The notes beneath the pieces are model-generated. The model searched no databases and had not been told where the DNA came from. It was given only the letters and a program-made list of their open reading frames with translations. Below are positions 11,218 to 23,239 of a stretch of 64,000 bases of DNA, in pieces. Position 1 is the stretch's first letter. Each line of letters starts with the position of its first letter. This DNA comes from Ophioderma brevispina (taxonomy: Eukaryota > Echinodermata > Ophiuroidea > Amphilepidida > Ophiodermatidae): contig JAMKCH010088323.1 of assembly GCA_023653785.1 (NCBI GenBank), forward strand, positions 50,468 through 114,467. Reading direction: 5' to 3'. A program made the position numbers and the translations under genes.

Positions 11218-11369
11218 GTTTGAAAAGGACGGCAGCCCTAAGTGGAAACGGGTTGGCATATTAAAGAGGGATATCAGACTGCACACGCTACCTACCAAAA
11301 AAGGGATCACTTTGAAAACACAAATACAGACGAAACTTGAAAGGAACTAGCAGCACCAAAGGTCATCCT
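11218..11369 (+). pseudogene. Broken copy of AMOT-like exon 3
   Basis: Aligns to 6147-6296 after TTGTTCAG. Inserted and missing bases break the frame (for example GTTTGAAAAGGACGG for GTTAAAAGACGG), and the donor reads CTGTTAAGT in place of CATGTAAGT. It is part of the noisy second copy and should not be counted as an extra exon. Confidence 0.8.
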
Positions 11370-12939
11370 GTTAAGTTTTGGACATACTGTGGTGTACTTG
11401 GTGTTGTAAAGAAAACTGAGGGTCCCCCATGGCTAGAAGGGTTAGGACACTCAGTCACACGGGACCATTGTATTTCATGACACCTGGGCGGGGGAGGGCC
11501 AGGGTTCCCACTTAGGTTTTAACTTGGAGTCATGGACCATAATTTCAAATCTTCAGAAATTATCTGGTCGGGGAATTTCTGTGGTCCGAGACCGCCTCCT
11601 ACCACTGTGTGTAATACTACTAATCTGAGTATCAGTTTCCAAATGCAGATGGTAAGATGGCCTTGATGTCAACTATGGCCTTTGGAAAAACTTTCAAAGT
11701 ATCACATTTCCTTATTTCATGTTAACAAGTTGGTTTTCTGTCAGATCAATACTAATAGGGTAATAGGCCATTGCATATTGTGAATTTGAATGGTTTTCCA
11801 ACAATAAGCATATGTAATGCTTGACATTATCAGAAATATTATGTCTAAAATTTTGCTTTTTTGAGGTTTTAACCTAAATTTTTGCCTTTCAGAGGCTTAG
11901 AATTAGAATTATTGGCATCAAAGTGGACCTCATTTTGTTCTACTCATCTGAATTTCTTAAGTCCAGTGAATTGAAAATTCTGTCTGTCATTTTGACACCA
12001 AAAATCCTACTACGGGGAACCATGACTTTGTTGGGTGTATTGGCCCCTTTCAAAAATTTTTGATAGGAATATTGAAAAAAAACTTATTGCAGAATTGAGA
12101 TAAAGGTCAAGGCACCAGAACAAGGGTCGTTGTAATAATTTGCATATCATAGTCCGTTATGGTAGCACACAGACCCATCAACTTGAGTTTGATTTGACAC
12201 TTTGCATTTCCACCCAATAGCTTGCCCCATGTAATAGAACACTGCCTGTTTCTATTATCAATCACATTGAAAATTCGCCGTCCATTTGAGTTTTCTCCAA
12301 TACCATTGGTGGAGCTCAAATTGTTCATTTGGTCATTTATACTTCTAGTTTGACAATTTGTACAGTGCTCTATTTTTATAAAAACAGATTGTTTTTATAT
12401 TCCTTGGTTTTTTTACAAAACCTTTTAGAGGGGTTTTATTGCCACTGTTACACTGGTTGGATTCATGTCGTGGTGGGATAGGTATAGTTAGGGAAAACAT
12501 AGCTTAAAGGGGCATTTCCATGATCCAGCGCCTCATCCCCAACTTGCCTAAAAAAGTTGAGATTTTAATATAATCTGAACCAGGCTCTGAGTATAGTATT
12601 TGTGCCTCTAAATTGATCTTACTCTGGAGAAATTTACGTTTTGTATTTTGTCCTTAAACAGACAGAAACTACAACACTGGTCTATGGGGCAAAGTTGTGA
12701 TACAAACATTAGTGAACCACAAACAAAAAATTGATCAAAAATGAGATCTGGCCTTCATTAGAAAGCTTGTATTTGTCTCATCTCCTCTGCAAATTAGGCT
12801 GAATATTTTGCCATTATGATGCCACAGCTAAAAATATGGATTGTTACAGTTTACCGTGAATTGAGACAGTGACAGTTATACTCTTCATCAACTTAACCTT
12901 ATATTATTGTGCATATGGTTAGGTATTTTCATATAACAG

Positions 12940-13080
12940 AGCAACCAGGATGAGGGCGTATCAGAGTTGGATGAGGGGGGGGGGCCAAAATAGCAGTCAA
13001 ACATTAGTGGGAATTACTAAGGGAGAGAGAGGATTGGGGATACTATTCTGAGGCTAGAAAACAGAAAGTACGTAACCAAG
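12940..13080 (+). pseudogene. Broken copy of AMOT-like exon 4
   Basis: Aligns to 7929-8045 but is 141 bp long, with 24 additional bases including a run of nine G's and short GGGG/AAA insertions. The acceptor ATATAACAG and the donor AAG|GTATGA are kept. The frame is lost. The pattern looks more like sequencing error than decay. Confidence 0.8.
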
Positions 13081-13255
13081 GTATGAGATTCTGGCAAGAG
13101 TTCTATTTAGCCCCTTCAAAGTTCTATACATGTAACAAATCGTTTATATTTGGCTTAGGGTGGGTATTTGTTTTGTTAGGCATAAATAAAAAAATGATTT
13201 GTTTCCTGTTAGATTTTAAAAGGGCGGGTACATATGAACTCTTTAAGTAGAGAAT

Positions 13256-13660
13256 TAAAACCCAAGTTTTAAATCGGGTTTGTCCCCGCCCAAAGGGTGG
13301 CCTGCTTCACTACATACAGCAGTTACTGCTGTGTGTTCTTGAGGATATTGGAGCAAAAGATAATTGTATTATAGAATGGGAGGGCCGTTATATGCATGAT
13401 TCTAGCAGAATCTATGACGAAGCGAAACTCAAGTAAACATGCACGCGAGGATCAAGTAAATGAGATAACTGACCGGATCACCTTCATTGAAGCATGGCAC
13501 TCTGTGGCCTCTCCAGAGGTCGAGAGCTCCTTTTTATTCTACCAGTGGTGTAATCGTACCATCATCAGATTTTCCTTAGAAACCCGGAAGGGGGTGAGGA
13601 ATAGCTGCCTTGAGGGACAGGTAGTAATGGTACCAGGATACTAGTAGCAGATCCTCAAAG
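13256..13660. repeat. Dispersed repeat, copy 2 (inside the noisy duplication)
   Basis: Same block order as 8310-8640, with many small indels and a short extra segment near 13370-13460 absent from the first copy. The extra stretch includes TCTATGACGAAGCGAAACTC. Confidence 0.65.
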
Positions 13661-14572
13661 AAAAACCTGACCTGACCGAAACTCACATAAAACATTCAAT
13701 CGTTACTGTTATTGAAATATGAATTCAAAACCCTGTAAAAAGTGAGTACAAATCACAAATATTCTGCTATGAGTTCTATCCATTTTAATATATAAGTCAC
13801 CACTGTGATTAAACCTTAGGGCCTTGGCCATATCTTACACATTAACCCACCTTTGCTTTTTCCATATGGAGAACCCAATTGTGTAGAAAGTTTTTGCAGA
13901 TTTTGGTTATATAACTTATTCAAACTGCTGCTCCAGAAACCCCCTCACCAAGAAATACTTTCCATGGTGAATTATAAACCTAGGTCACATTCCACGATTC
14001 ATACTCTACCATTAACTAGGATATGAGAACCCGATATGTTAAAAACCTTCCTCAGGTTTCAACCTGTGAGGGGAAAGACAGTCACGCCTCTGGTATCACA
14101 ACCATTCCACTATTCCAATGCAATTGAACTTGTAAGAATAAGTCTTAGCAGTAGTGGCCGACAAAGCAATTTGCCATGCTGCGAATGCGGTAACTAATGG
14201 TGTCGTTGCCATAGCATTGACCCCATTTCCATAGCTGGCCTACTTTGCTTTCCTCATTCCATCTGCATTCTCTTTCGCCTGTTTTGTATGTTCGCGCCGG
14301 TAAGTGGTATGATCTTGAGGTAGTGTATAAGGAACCGTTCCTAGTGGCTGCCATTGTGGTAGTGTAGTTTTCCAGGATCTTGCCTAGAGTAAGGGCAGAA
14401 TTAAAAAGAAACAACACTGTACTGTGTGTAATTATCTGTCACTACCAGCCCACAGCCATACGTGATTGTGTGGGCTAAAAAAAATTGATGTCTCACAAAT
14501 TGCAAACAATTAGAAATCCAATGTGGAATAACACCCCTTTTTTAGGTAGTTCGATGCATCAGAAAGACCTTA

Positions 14573-14848
14573 GGCCAGAAAAAAAAAAAGTTTGTCTCAT
14601 CAGACCGCGTGCATTTTGTTAAAAATTGGTCTTTTACGCAGTCTTTTTTTAGGTTTGTAACTCAGTGCAAGATTTTTTTTTTTAATTTCAGAATAAAATG
14701 AAAAATCTCGTGCCAAAAAAATGAGAAAAGTGGGTCAGAAAATGCAATTTAAAAACCTGCATTTTGCATTAGCATTTTCTTTAAAAAATGCATTTCGCAT
14801 TGCCGATTTTTTCAGGTAGTCTTCTGAGACAAACTTTTTTTTTTAGCC
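14573..14848. mobile_element. Foldback MITE with GGCCAGAAAA...TTTTTAGCC ends
   Basis: The left arm (GGCCAGAAAAAAAAAAAG then TTTGTCTCATCAGAC) is mirrored by the right arm (GTCTTCTGAGACAAAC then TTTTTTTTTTAGCC). At the equivalent place in the first copy (about 9570) sequence runs uninterrupted from AAAGACCTTA to TGATTT, so this is a clean filled/empty-site pair. A related half-element is at 42877-42975. Confidence 0.8.
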
Positions 14849-15339
14849 TTTATGATTTTGTATATCTGTTTTGTGTGTGGGTGTGGTGTATGTCACATAT
14901 TAGTATACCCATTTTGGTTGACAACTTTTTCAACTACTGAAGCTTTTTAGTATAGTGATGGATCAAGGTTCATACTTAGTATGCTTATCCATTGAACAAG
15001 GGGTCTTATTTTGGGGTAACAGATGAGGAGGTCAAAGGTATTCGGATCACTTGGGGTTATTAATATTACTCGGTGTGACGTGCTGTTTGCTTTAAGCCGA
15101 ATAGGATGGAAGGGAGGAGGTCTGACAACCTTTTTGGGACTGCTGTCCCTATTTAAGAAAATCCTGAATCAAATTAGTCAAAAAAGCACGTAATGCTGCC
15201 AAATTACTTCATGTTTTACCACATCGAAAAAAATTGCTTCAAACTAATTGTAGTGTTTTACTTTTCTTCAAATAAATGAGCTTAAAGCTCCACTCCACCC
15301 ACTGTGGTCTCTTCAAGCATAAACAGTTTTTTGTATAAA

Positions 15340-16110
15340 ATTAAGAAGAAAAAATGGGAAAACTCACCTTGCTAATTTTTTATCAGAGCTAAAGAGAAAA
15401 TAAATGTTTGGTTTTTTGGTTGTGGGTTCCCAAAAACTTGCCCTGCTGTGCATTTCTTTTCTTTGTTTGAGATATCCTTTATTGGCCACGTCACGGGTGG
15501 CCATCAATTTTGCAGTCAAATTGCTTTGCAATAACACCTGAAGGTGCTTTCAAAGACTTCTAATCCCTATCACAGCTCAGTGAAAGACTTGGATTAAACA
15601 TTTCAAACTTAAAACTATAAAGTCGCATTCCATCACTTTAATGCACTGCACTGCCTGCAGGACTCAAACAGTTATTTTTTTATTTTTTAAACCCAACATT
15701 AGTCATGTTCACACGGTCACAAAACTCCAAGGGTTTGAACTCTGGAGGTGAAAATTTAATCCAATTATTTTCACTCCAAATTGTGTCCACATGATGGCCA
15801 AAACTCTGAAATCATCCCCCTGACCATTCTCCTTCACTTCTTTGACCGGAAATCAACATATAGGAAGCATAACATAACATAAGCAGTGGACTTTCCCGCA
15901 TGATATTCAAACAGGAATTTGTCAACAAAGATGACCTTGCGAGGTCACTTCTACTCACTATCCCCGAAGCTGTCCACACAGCACGACACTCCAAAACACT
16001 CCGGAGTGTTATCGGAGGTTGAGCTTCACCCCCCAGTTTTTTAGAGGGATAAAACCTGTTAGACCCTCGATAAAACTCCGGAGTGTAAAATCCCGAATGC
16101 ATCCACACTG
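15340..16110. other. Intergenic or intronic stretch with remains of a foldback element
   Basis: No coding exon seen. The segment CATGTTCACACGGTCACAAA plus ACTCC near 15704-15728 is mirrored near 17900-17935 (GGAGTTTTCAGCTCCTTGTGG), suggesting that the LINE at 16112-17870 inserted into an older inverted-repeat element. The 103-codon open frame at 15812-16123 (minus) has no recognisable feature. Confidence 0.4.
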
Positions 16111-16111
16111 T

Positions 16112-17870
16112 CAAATCAATCAATCAATCAATCAAATTTATTTCCATCCACATTACAAATTACAACAAACGAGACATGTGAAATGGGGAGGCTAGTAAAG
16201 GCCATCAGGCCCGAACATGTCTAGCCCCCTGTCTAACAAAGTTACACAATTACATATTGAAATACATTATACAAAACTAACAATCTGACTACAAACAACA
16301 CAAGAGAAGAACATGCCCAAGATGACAATTGTATATGAATTAAACAAATGCACTGACAGCATGAAAGTTAAGATCTCTCAAAAAGATTTAAAAACATAAT
16401 CTAATTTAATTTTATCATAGTGTGACAAAATATATGTTTGATTATTCACGAAAGGTTTATATGGAATTTGGAAATGTATGATAGCTTTTTCAATTGTGTT
16501 CCACAAGACTGGGCCTGCACTTCTGACTGATTTTTGAGAGACTGCTTTTTTGCATTACCAAACATAATTTTGAACATTCCTTGTAGTTGGTGTTCTTTGT
16601 ATCTCAGAGTGTTTTTATAAAAAATATTTGTCAAGTTTGGGTAGTTTTCATCATGGTTATGTTTTTACAATAAAGAACCCAAATTAAGTTTATAAGTATC
16701 GAATACATTTAATACATTAAAACGAAAAAAGAGGGGACTTGAATGAGATCGATAATGGCTATTGGAGATCGTTCTCAGTGCCCTTTTTTGGAGTTGAATA
16801 TTTTAAACTAATATCTTCTTTATGCATTACCCCATGCCAAAATAACCAATTTCTATACGGTCCTATAGGTACAATATAAGTAATACTTATTTGAACGTAC
16901 AAAAATTGGTTAATTTATTCAAACGCCAATATTTCTTGATATCGTCTTAGATTATTTCATCAATATTGGTACTTCCATGTTAGGTTATCGTCAATGACAC
17001 ACCAAGAAATTTTAGTTTTGTGGACCCTTTCTAAAGTTTACTTATCCGTTATACATTTATCACCTTGCACAAGATGGTGTTGGTTTCATCATTATTTTCA
17101 TTTACATCTTGTATATCAATATACTTCGAAGTTCCCTGGGGTGTTCCTAATATCATGTAATTTGTTTTACTAGCGTTAACAGATAATTTGTTGGCTTAAC
17201 CAGTTACTTACTTCTAATAATTCTTCACTTGGATATTATCAATTTTAGTATGAAGTTCAGGATGAGAATACAAATAGTATTGTCGTCAGCAATAAAATAA
17301 GTCTATTAATTAAGACGTATTTTGATATATCATTAACGTAGATGATAAAAAGTATGGGGCCAAGTATTGAACCCTGCGGAACCCCGCATATTATATTTTT
17401 AAGGTACAAATTTTTGAGAGATATGAAACATATTGATTGGCGATTGTTAAGATAACTTCTAAACCATTCCAAAACCAACCCCTCTAAATCCTTAATGTTT
17501 CTCATTTGTATAAGTAAATGTTATGGTCAATGGTGTCGAAAGCTTCGATAAATCTAAAAATATTCCAAGTTGGTTTTTTCATAAGTTTCAACTGCAGTCA
17601 TACCTTGTCAATTCTAGAATTGCCATATATGTTGAGTGATTTGGACGGAAACCAAACTGTCTTTCGTTAAGTATTTTGTTTTCATCAATCTAGGACATGC
17701 TTCTGTTAAAACTCATCTTTCTAGGATTTTGGAAAACAAGGCAACACAGAAACTGGACGTAATATTTGAAAAAACCTCCAATCGTCCTTTTTAAATATCG
17801 GCACTACTTGGCAATTGTTGAGGTACATTTGGTACGATTCCTGAATGATAGATAAATTAAATATCAAAAA
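16112..17870 (-). mobile_element. Degenerate non-LTR retrotransposon (LINE) with reverse transcriptase remains
   Basis: Read on the minus strand, pieces of reverse transcriptase occur in order: an RPVSVLPCFPKILER-like stretch (about 17700-17765), motif A as FDTIDHNIYL (about 17516-17545), then GVPQGSILGPILF (about 17350-17385) and YVNDI. Motif C is not intact. The 3' end is a (GATT)n tail at about 16112-16140, typical of CR1/L2-type LINEs. Stops and frameshifts separate every motif, so the element is dead. Only the 17257-17505 frame is open for 80 codons. Confidence 0.8.
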
Positions 17871-17937
17871 CCCGATCGACACTCCAGAAGTTTTGAAAAT
17901 CCGGAGTTTTCAGCTCCTTGTGGACACGACTTACAAG

Positions 17938-18075
17938 TGCATTTACTTCTCGAGTCAGTGATGCAGTGGAATATTCATGGCTGCAGCTTTAATTCCAAGC
18001 ATGGATTAAAAAAGGCTGGCGTACACACGACTGCATTAAAAGCCGACACTTAAATTTGTAGTGAGTCAATAGCGT
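17938..18075. mobile_element. Partial element of the TCGAGTCAGTGACG MITE family
   Basis: Begins CTCGAGTCAGTGATGCAGTG and continues through a GCATTAAAAGCCGACAC block. These blocks are shared with the MITE at 60571-60743 and the expanded one at 22013-22462. The far end is not defined. Confidence 0.45.
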
Positions 18076-18099
18076 GTGACCGTGTTTATGTCACTATAG

Positions 18100-19490
18100 A
18101 ATTTGTTTGTTTAACCCTATAGACAATATGTATGTTGTTAAGTCACTGTAAATTGGTAAAGGTTTAAAATTGATATGACATTATGTACCACAGGCATTGA
18201 TCTTATGTGACTTCCTTTTGATTAACTTAATTTACCCGTAATTTTTTAAGGTCTCATTGAAAATTAGATGACGAATTTAAAAGAACAGTTTTTTGTCATT
18301 CTGTAACTACAGACTTGTTTTTGATCAATGTTTCTAATTTTTCAAAAAAATCAAATGTGTGAAAATAATAAAAGTGCAATTTTGTCCAGTCTGTTAATAC
18401 AGACTTGTTTTTGAAGAAGTGTTTTTTTTGTGTTTAAAAATAAAATCACAAACTTTTATTGACCATGTGAACAGCCAGCTGTGGCTTTTAGAACTAGATT
18501 ATCAAATATTTCCATAACAACCAAAGGTTAACAGTTAATAAAAAAAATTCCGCGCTACTTAAATTGAACTTGAACTCCGCTACACACAAACTAGTTTGGA
18601 GGTTATAATTTCAATTAAGCTACCCTTCCAAAAGTTCTCTGAACCTGAACTTCTGTCCTACTGTAAGTCTGGATCCCAAATGTTAATTTCTAGAACATTA
18701 TTTTAATTACAAGTCTAGCATCCGGCATTGGTCCACGTCCGCCATCCCAGTGGAACTAGAAGTCTGTTTTATCTGTCATTAATGGTCTGATGTTACTCTC
18801 TTCACATGGATGTGCATTTCATCATGTCTTGCCAACTTCCATTTATCATTCTCACGGAGGACTGTGATGATACATTCTTGGAATCATCTCGCCGCATTGT
18901 TTAGACGGTGCCGTCTATACTGGTGCATTACAGTAAATCAAGTTGTTGGTCTTATTTTTGATCTGAAGCTATTAAAGTTACCTTTTAATAACATAGAATT
19001 TAAAGGGTACCTTGAATTAGTAATTCTTATAGATGCAGATTTTATAAATCTTTGGAGCTGTGTTTCATTCGATTTGAGCTAACAAATTGAAAATATGTTC
19101 ACTCCTTCAACTAGAGGAATGTAACATTTTTTTTAAATGATGATATTTTATGAAACTTTTGTGATTTTATATTGATCCTTGGATTATTTCTTTTCCAGGT
19201 ACATGTATGTGTTATTTTATATACCCTACACCAATTCAGAGTTTTTTTTATATCAAAAATTTCATCCATTGTAATTTTCACAGCATTCGCAACCTTCATA
19301 AAAGATTTTAAAACCAGAAGAGGTTTTCATATCAGTGTTTCAAAGTTCTTTTATATGATTCCTGTCTATGTAATATTTTCCACAATTGCTTTTGATGCGA
19401 TTAACTAAATCTACAACAATGTAACATATGGCTTACAAGTCTCTAAACTAACCCCCGAGAAAAAAATGATTTTACCACCTTAGTTTAGTT
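18100..19490. other. Stretch without recognised genes
   Basis: AT-rich sequence with two copies of a CTGTTAATACAGACTTGTTTTT-like block (18300 and 18390). The open frames at 18810-19082 and 19172-19408 show no domain, repeat or splice pattern that supports them. Confidence 0.4.
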
Positions 19491-19507
19491 CTGCTTTGCC
19501 TTTTTAG

Positions 19508-19570
19508 ACATTCGTCTGGAAGAAATGCTTAGAAAAGAAAAGAATATATCATTGGAAATAAGGTTATTGG
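19508..19570 (+). CDS. Candidate small coiled-coil exon of an unrecognised gene
   Basis: A pyrimidine-rich acceptor (CTGCTTTGCCTTTTTAG) and a good donor (TTGG|GTGAGA) delimit 63 bp. Only one frame is coherent: phase 1 in and phase 1 out, encoding IRLEEMLRKEKNISLEIRLL, a charged heptad-like helix. The exit phase matches the entry phase of the candidate exon at 25115-25199. It could be a later part of the angiomotin-like gene, but that gene leaves exon 4 in phase 0, so at least one more exon would be needed, and the peptide does not resemble the expected AMOT segment. Short length makes chance plausible. Confidence 0.4.
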
Positions 19571-20329
19571 GTGAGAAGAATTACCCTACTAAAATCTATC
19601 CATTTTGCACCCTGGCTTAAAAGCCACGGGGGATAGATACTGTGACAGTAAAATCCTTCTCTATGTGTTGTCCTTCTGTCTGGTTCCATTTTGTTGACTA
19701 ACCGGGTTATGTTGACTGGTTCCTGTTTATTCTTGCATGTTATTTTCCATATTAAGTCATTTTGGTCACAAACCACTGACCCAAGGACTCTATCAGGGTG
19801 GTGTCACCATTGCTCAAAATTTGTAAGACTTTTGGTTTGGTTAACTCTGCATATTTTGCTCCCCTGCTAAGGGCGATCTTGCAAGTTATAATTTGCAGTA
19901 TTTTTGTCTATTTTGCAGTGGGAGCAGAAATACTTGAAGATTTTACGATGCGACTGTGTACAGCGACTCAACCAATCAGGACTCTAACAGTCTCAGCGCA
20001 GCCAATCAGCAGAGTCTGAGATGGTGTCCAAAGAAGCACAAGCAGAGAAAGTCAGGCATCCAGAAGAATTACAATATTGTCATGTCCAAATTTTGTAGAG
20101 CTGGAAGCTAAGTAAGTTATGAATAGTCCATTTAATGTACTGAATAATTGTTTGTCTTTCCCAAGAGATACCGGCATATTTAAACATTGAAAACAAGCCT
20201 AGACGCACCTGACTGATTCAAAATTTACAAACCGTTATTACTAGCATAGCGTTCAACTGTTGGCAGATGAGGTGATGGATTTAAGTCCATAACACACCGC
20301 CCACTTTCTTACTTCTTTGCACCTGTACT

Positions 20330-20870
20330 GTAGCTTACTTATGGTCTACCTCAGCAGCCTACTACACAGTACAACACTGAGCAATTTGTGATGCATAGCT
20401 GCAATCGGACTGCCAAAGTACACCAGTTATTAGGTATAGAGTGATGTGCCTCCTCTACAATCCCTACCCCATGGCAACTCTGCTATGTAGATGATATATG
20501 GCCAGATTCGTACTTGTGTAGTAAGCTATACCCAGCTATTACATTCTATCATGGAACTACTGCACATAGTACCACTGAGCCAGTGGCAATGCAGTTGCTG
20601 GCAAGATATGGCCAATCCAAGTACCCCGGTTGGGGGAGTGATGTGTCTCCCTCTACAATACCTACCCCAATGGCAACTCTGTTATGTAGATGATATATTA
20701 GTATATGGCCAGATTCTCTTTACTTGTGCACATGGTAAGCTATACTATAGCTACTCCGTGTCTACGATGGCAGCTACTACACAGTAACACACTGAGCAAT
20801 TTACAATGCAGTAGCTGTCAGAAGAGGGCGGCTAAGTACACCAGTATTAGTGACAAGTCTAGTCTATAGT
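20330..20870. repeat. Degenerate tandem repeat, about 180-210 bp unit
   Basis: Blocks such as CTACACAGTA, CACTGAGC, GTGATGTG and CCTCTACAAT, then GGCAACTCTGCTATGTAGATG and ATGGCCAGATTC, recur near 20355-20520, 20560-20720 and 20745-20850 in direct order. Open frames inside are not conserved between units. Confidence 0.6.
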
Positions 20871-20879
20871 GCATTTTGT

Positions 20880-21830
20880 CTTCCTTGAGTCATGACGCAG
20901 TGCGATATTCCTTACCGCAGCATTAATAGTGAGATTTATTAAATCTCTGGCATAACACACCGTGTGAAGCCGGCACTTAAATGTGTGTTGAAAAATACCT
21001 TCAGGACCCACGCTGATTCACCAACTCGTGGAAGAGAAATGCACTGTACCATACCCACCCTCAGTGGCTATCTCTGTAGTTTGCCCAGTATGTCAAGAGA
21101 AGAGTATACATGGCGTGGACAGTACGGAGTAGACACACAACTACCTGAGCCGCTGGGTGTACCCTATCCATTTTTGGGAAAAAAACCAAATCCTCCATGC
21201 AAAGTGATGCGGTTAGTGGATAGGTAGTAACCGTGTCACTCAGTAGTACTATGTAGGTACTAGCAGGAAGAACTGACTCTGTACCTATATTTTCATCTAT
21301 CATCGGAAACCCAGCCCATGTTAAATGGTGAGAATGTTATCGTAGCGCTTTTATCTAAGGTCAGTGACATCAGTGGAAATGCAATTTAACGCAGCATTAC
21401 AATGTATTAAAAATACATGGTGGTACTGGTCTAAACTGCTTTTTCCTTTACCCATCTCATAATATCATGGATAACTCTTGTTAAAACTGCTGTTGAGATC
21501 TTATTAGTGTGGTGTTATAATACACTATAGTGTACAAACCATAATAAGATTTCGTTTTTATATGTTTTACAACCTTCACATTTATGCACATTTAATTTTT
21601 CTTTAAAGGATGAATTCGATTCATTTGTAGAAAACATAAAATATGAATGCGTATTCTGAACAAACGATAGACCTTACATGCATTCTGGTTCTATCAAATC
21701 CATAAAATTCATGTGTTATGTTAATCTTTGGTGATTTAAATACATTATGATGAGGAACCTGTGCTTATTAATCTGTCATACCATGAATGATACGGTCGGA
21801 TTTTCTTAGGGCGTGAGAACCCGTATCCAT
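20880..21830. other. Intergenic stretch with diverged MITE pieces
   Basis: Fragments of the TCGAGTCAGTGACG MITE family appear near 20885-20985 (GAGTCATGACGCAGTG, CGCAGCATTAATAGTG) and 21356-21400 (GTCAGTGACATCAGTGG, AACGCAGCATTA). No gene is supported. Confidence 0.4.
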
Positions 21831-22012
21831 ATCTAGCAAGAGACTGGTGCAGCGCGGCGTCCTCAAAATCCCCCGTACTATACGCACAGAGTTTGGTGTA
21901 TGAGCCGCCGGTAATGTGGCTTCCTTGGCGTGAAATCAGTAATTACGGCCTAACCTATCATATTAAAGATAAAATATGCATGCATGATCTATGCTGTAGG
22001 GCTTTTATCTTC

Positions 22013-22462
22013 GCGCAGGGAGTCAACTGCACATCAGTGAATTCCATTTAGACGCAGCATTAAATCGCGATCGTTGATTCAAACAACTTGGGTATGGGCA
22101 CGCATGTATAAAGGCGGCACGCGTGTTAATCGCAAGCGTGATTCAAAGCACTTGCGTATGGGCACGCATGATAAAGGCCGGCACGCGTGTTGAAATCGCG
22201 AGCGTTGATTCAAACACTTGCGTATGGGCACGCATGGTATAAAGGCGGCAGACGCAGTATTAAATCGCGAGCGTTGATTCAAACGCCGACTTGCTATGGG
22301 CACGCATGTATAAAGGCGGCACGCGTGTTAAATCGCGATCGTTGGATTCCAAAGCACTGCGTATGGGCACGCATGTATAAAGCGTCCGCGTGTGTTAAAG
22401 GCTTCACGCACATGTACCGCAAAGCAGCTATCTGAGCGTGTTACATCACGACCTCGAGAAGG
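22013..22462. mobile_element. MITE with interior expanded into about five tandem units
   Basis: The left edge (GGGAGTCAACTGCACATCAGTG) and right edge (AGCTATCTGAGCG, then CACGACCTCGAGAAGG) match the two ends of the MITE at 60571-60743. Between them about five direct units of 56-70 bp (about 22071-22400) each carry TTAAATCGCGA, GCGTTGATTCAAA, TATGGGCACGCATG and TATAAAGGCGGCACGCG. The same blocks occur once in the 60.6-kb copy. The interior is unusually GC- and CpG-rich for this window. Two open frames of 74 and 82 codons here are repeat translations. Confidence 0.75.
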
Positions 22463-22936
22463 TAAACAGAGTATAGTCGATTTGATTCCTGCTAGGTTCG
22501 TACTAGTTTGTTTTCTTACCATTGCAGTAGGCATCGTCTGGGGAAAGAGGAAGTTTATTCATATTAGTAAACTGGAGAGTAACTAACCTGCATATTTCCA
22601 ATTCATACACTGTTTTAAATTAGTCTAGAAATCATATAATACCCGTTTTTTACGTTGCAATCAGTGTAGTCCTGCCTCGCGGATGTACTTTGTAATAATG
22701 ATTGTAGGGGGCAGAAAACTATCACTTTTAGTAAAATGTTTGTAAAAATACTCAGTTTATATACCGGTACTCATGAAAATTTGAAATCATCAAATGTACT
22801 GTGCCTCAGTGGTGGTCTTGATGATACATACTATAACCAATTTACATACTTACATACTAACAATTTTTAGAATGATCTCACAAAGCCAAATATGACCACT
22901 GAATTTAGCTGAAAGTCAGTTTCTGAGAAAATTAAT

Positions 22937-23236
22937 GCAATGGTAAGAAATTGGTGGCAAATTGTGAGAAAATGATGCAGATTGTGAGAAAATTTATGCC
23001 ATTGTGAGGAAATTGGTGCAGATGTGAGAAAATTGATGCAGATTTTGAGAAAAAATTTGATGCAGAATTGTGAGAAAATGATGCAGATTTTGAGAAAATT
23101 GGAGGCAGATTGTGATACAATTGATTGCGGACGTGTGAGAAAATGATGCAGATTATGATATAATTAATGGCAAATTTTTTTGAACATTGGATGCACATTG
23201 TGTTAAATTGATGCACATTGTGAGAAAATTGATGAT
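22937..23236. repeat. Minisatellite, about 21-bp unit
   Basis: About 13 diverged units of GCAGATTGTGAGAAAATTGAT, with unit lengths of roughly 20-25 bp. The 127-codon minus-strand frame at 22932-23315, rich in Phe, Ser and His, is a translation of this array. Confidence 0.9.
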
Positions 23237-23239
23237 TGT

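Larger units (their letters stand above)
10033..15335. repeat. Second copy of 4959-10010 (likely assembly duplication)
   Basis: 10033-11110 is identical to 4959-6036. From 11111 the copy follows 6037-10010 in order but with an indel every few tens of bases, many of them homopolymer or inserted bases; it ends near 15335 at TTCAAGCATAAACAGTTTTT, matching about 9977-9995. Exons 3 and 4 of the AMOT-like gene recur here with frameshifts. Error style and abrupt change in identity suggest uncorrected long-read gap filling or an unmerged haplotype. The alternative is a recent real tandem duplication. A 276-bp MITE at 14573-14848 is present only in this copy. Confidence 0.8.

Noticed and set aside
10033..15335. 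A second, paralogous AMOT-like gene
   Set aside because: The copy is part of one continuous duplicated block with error-like indels; exon copies are not independent genes.
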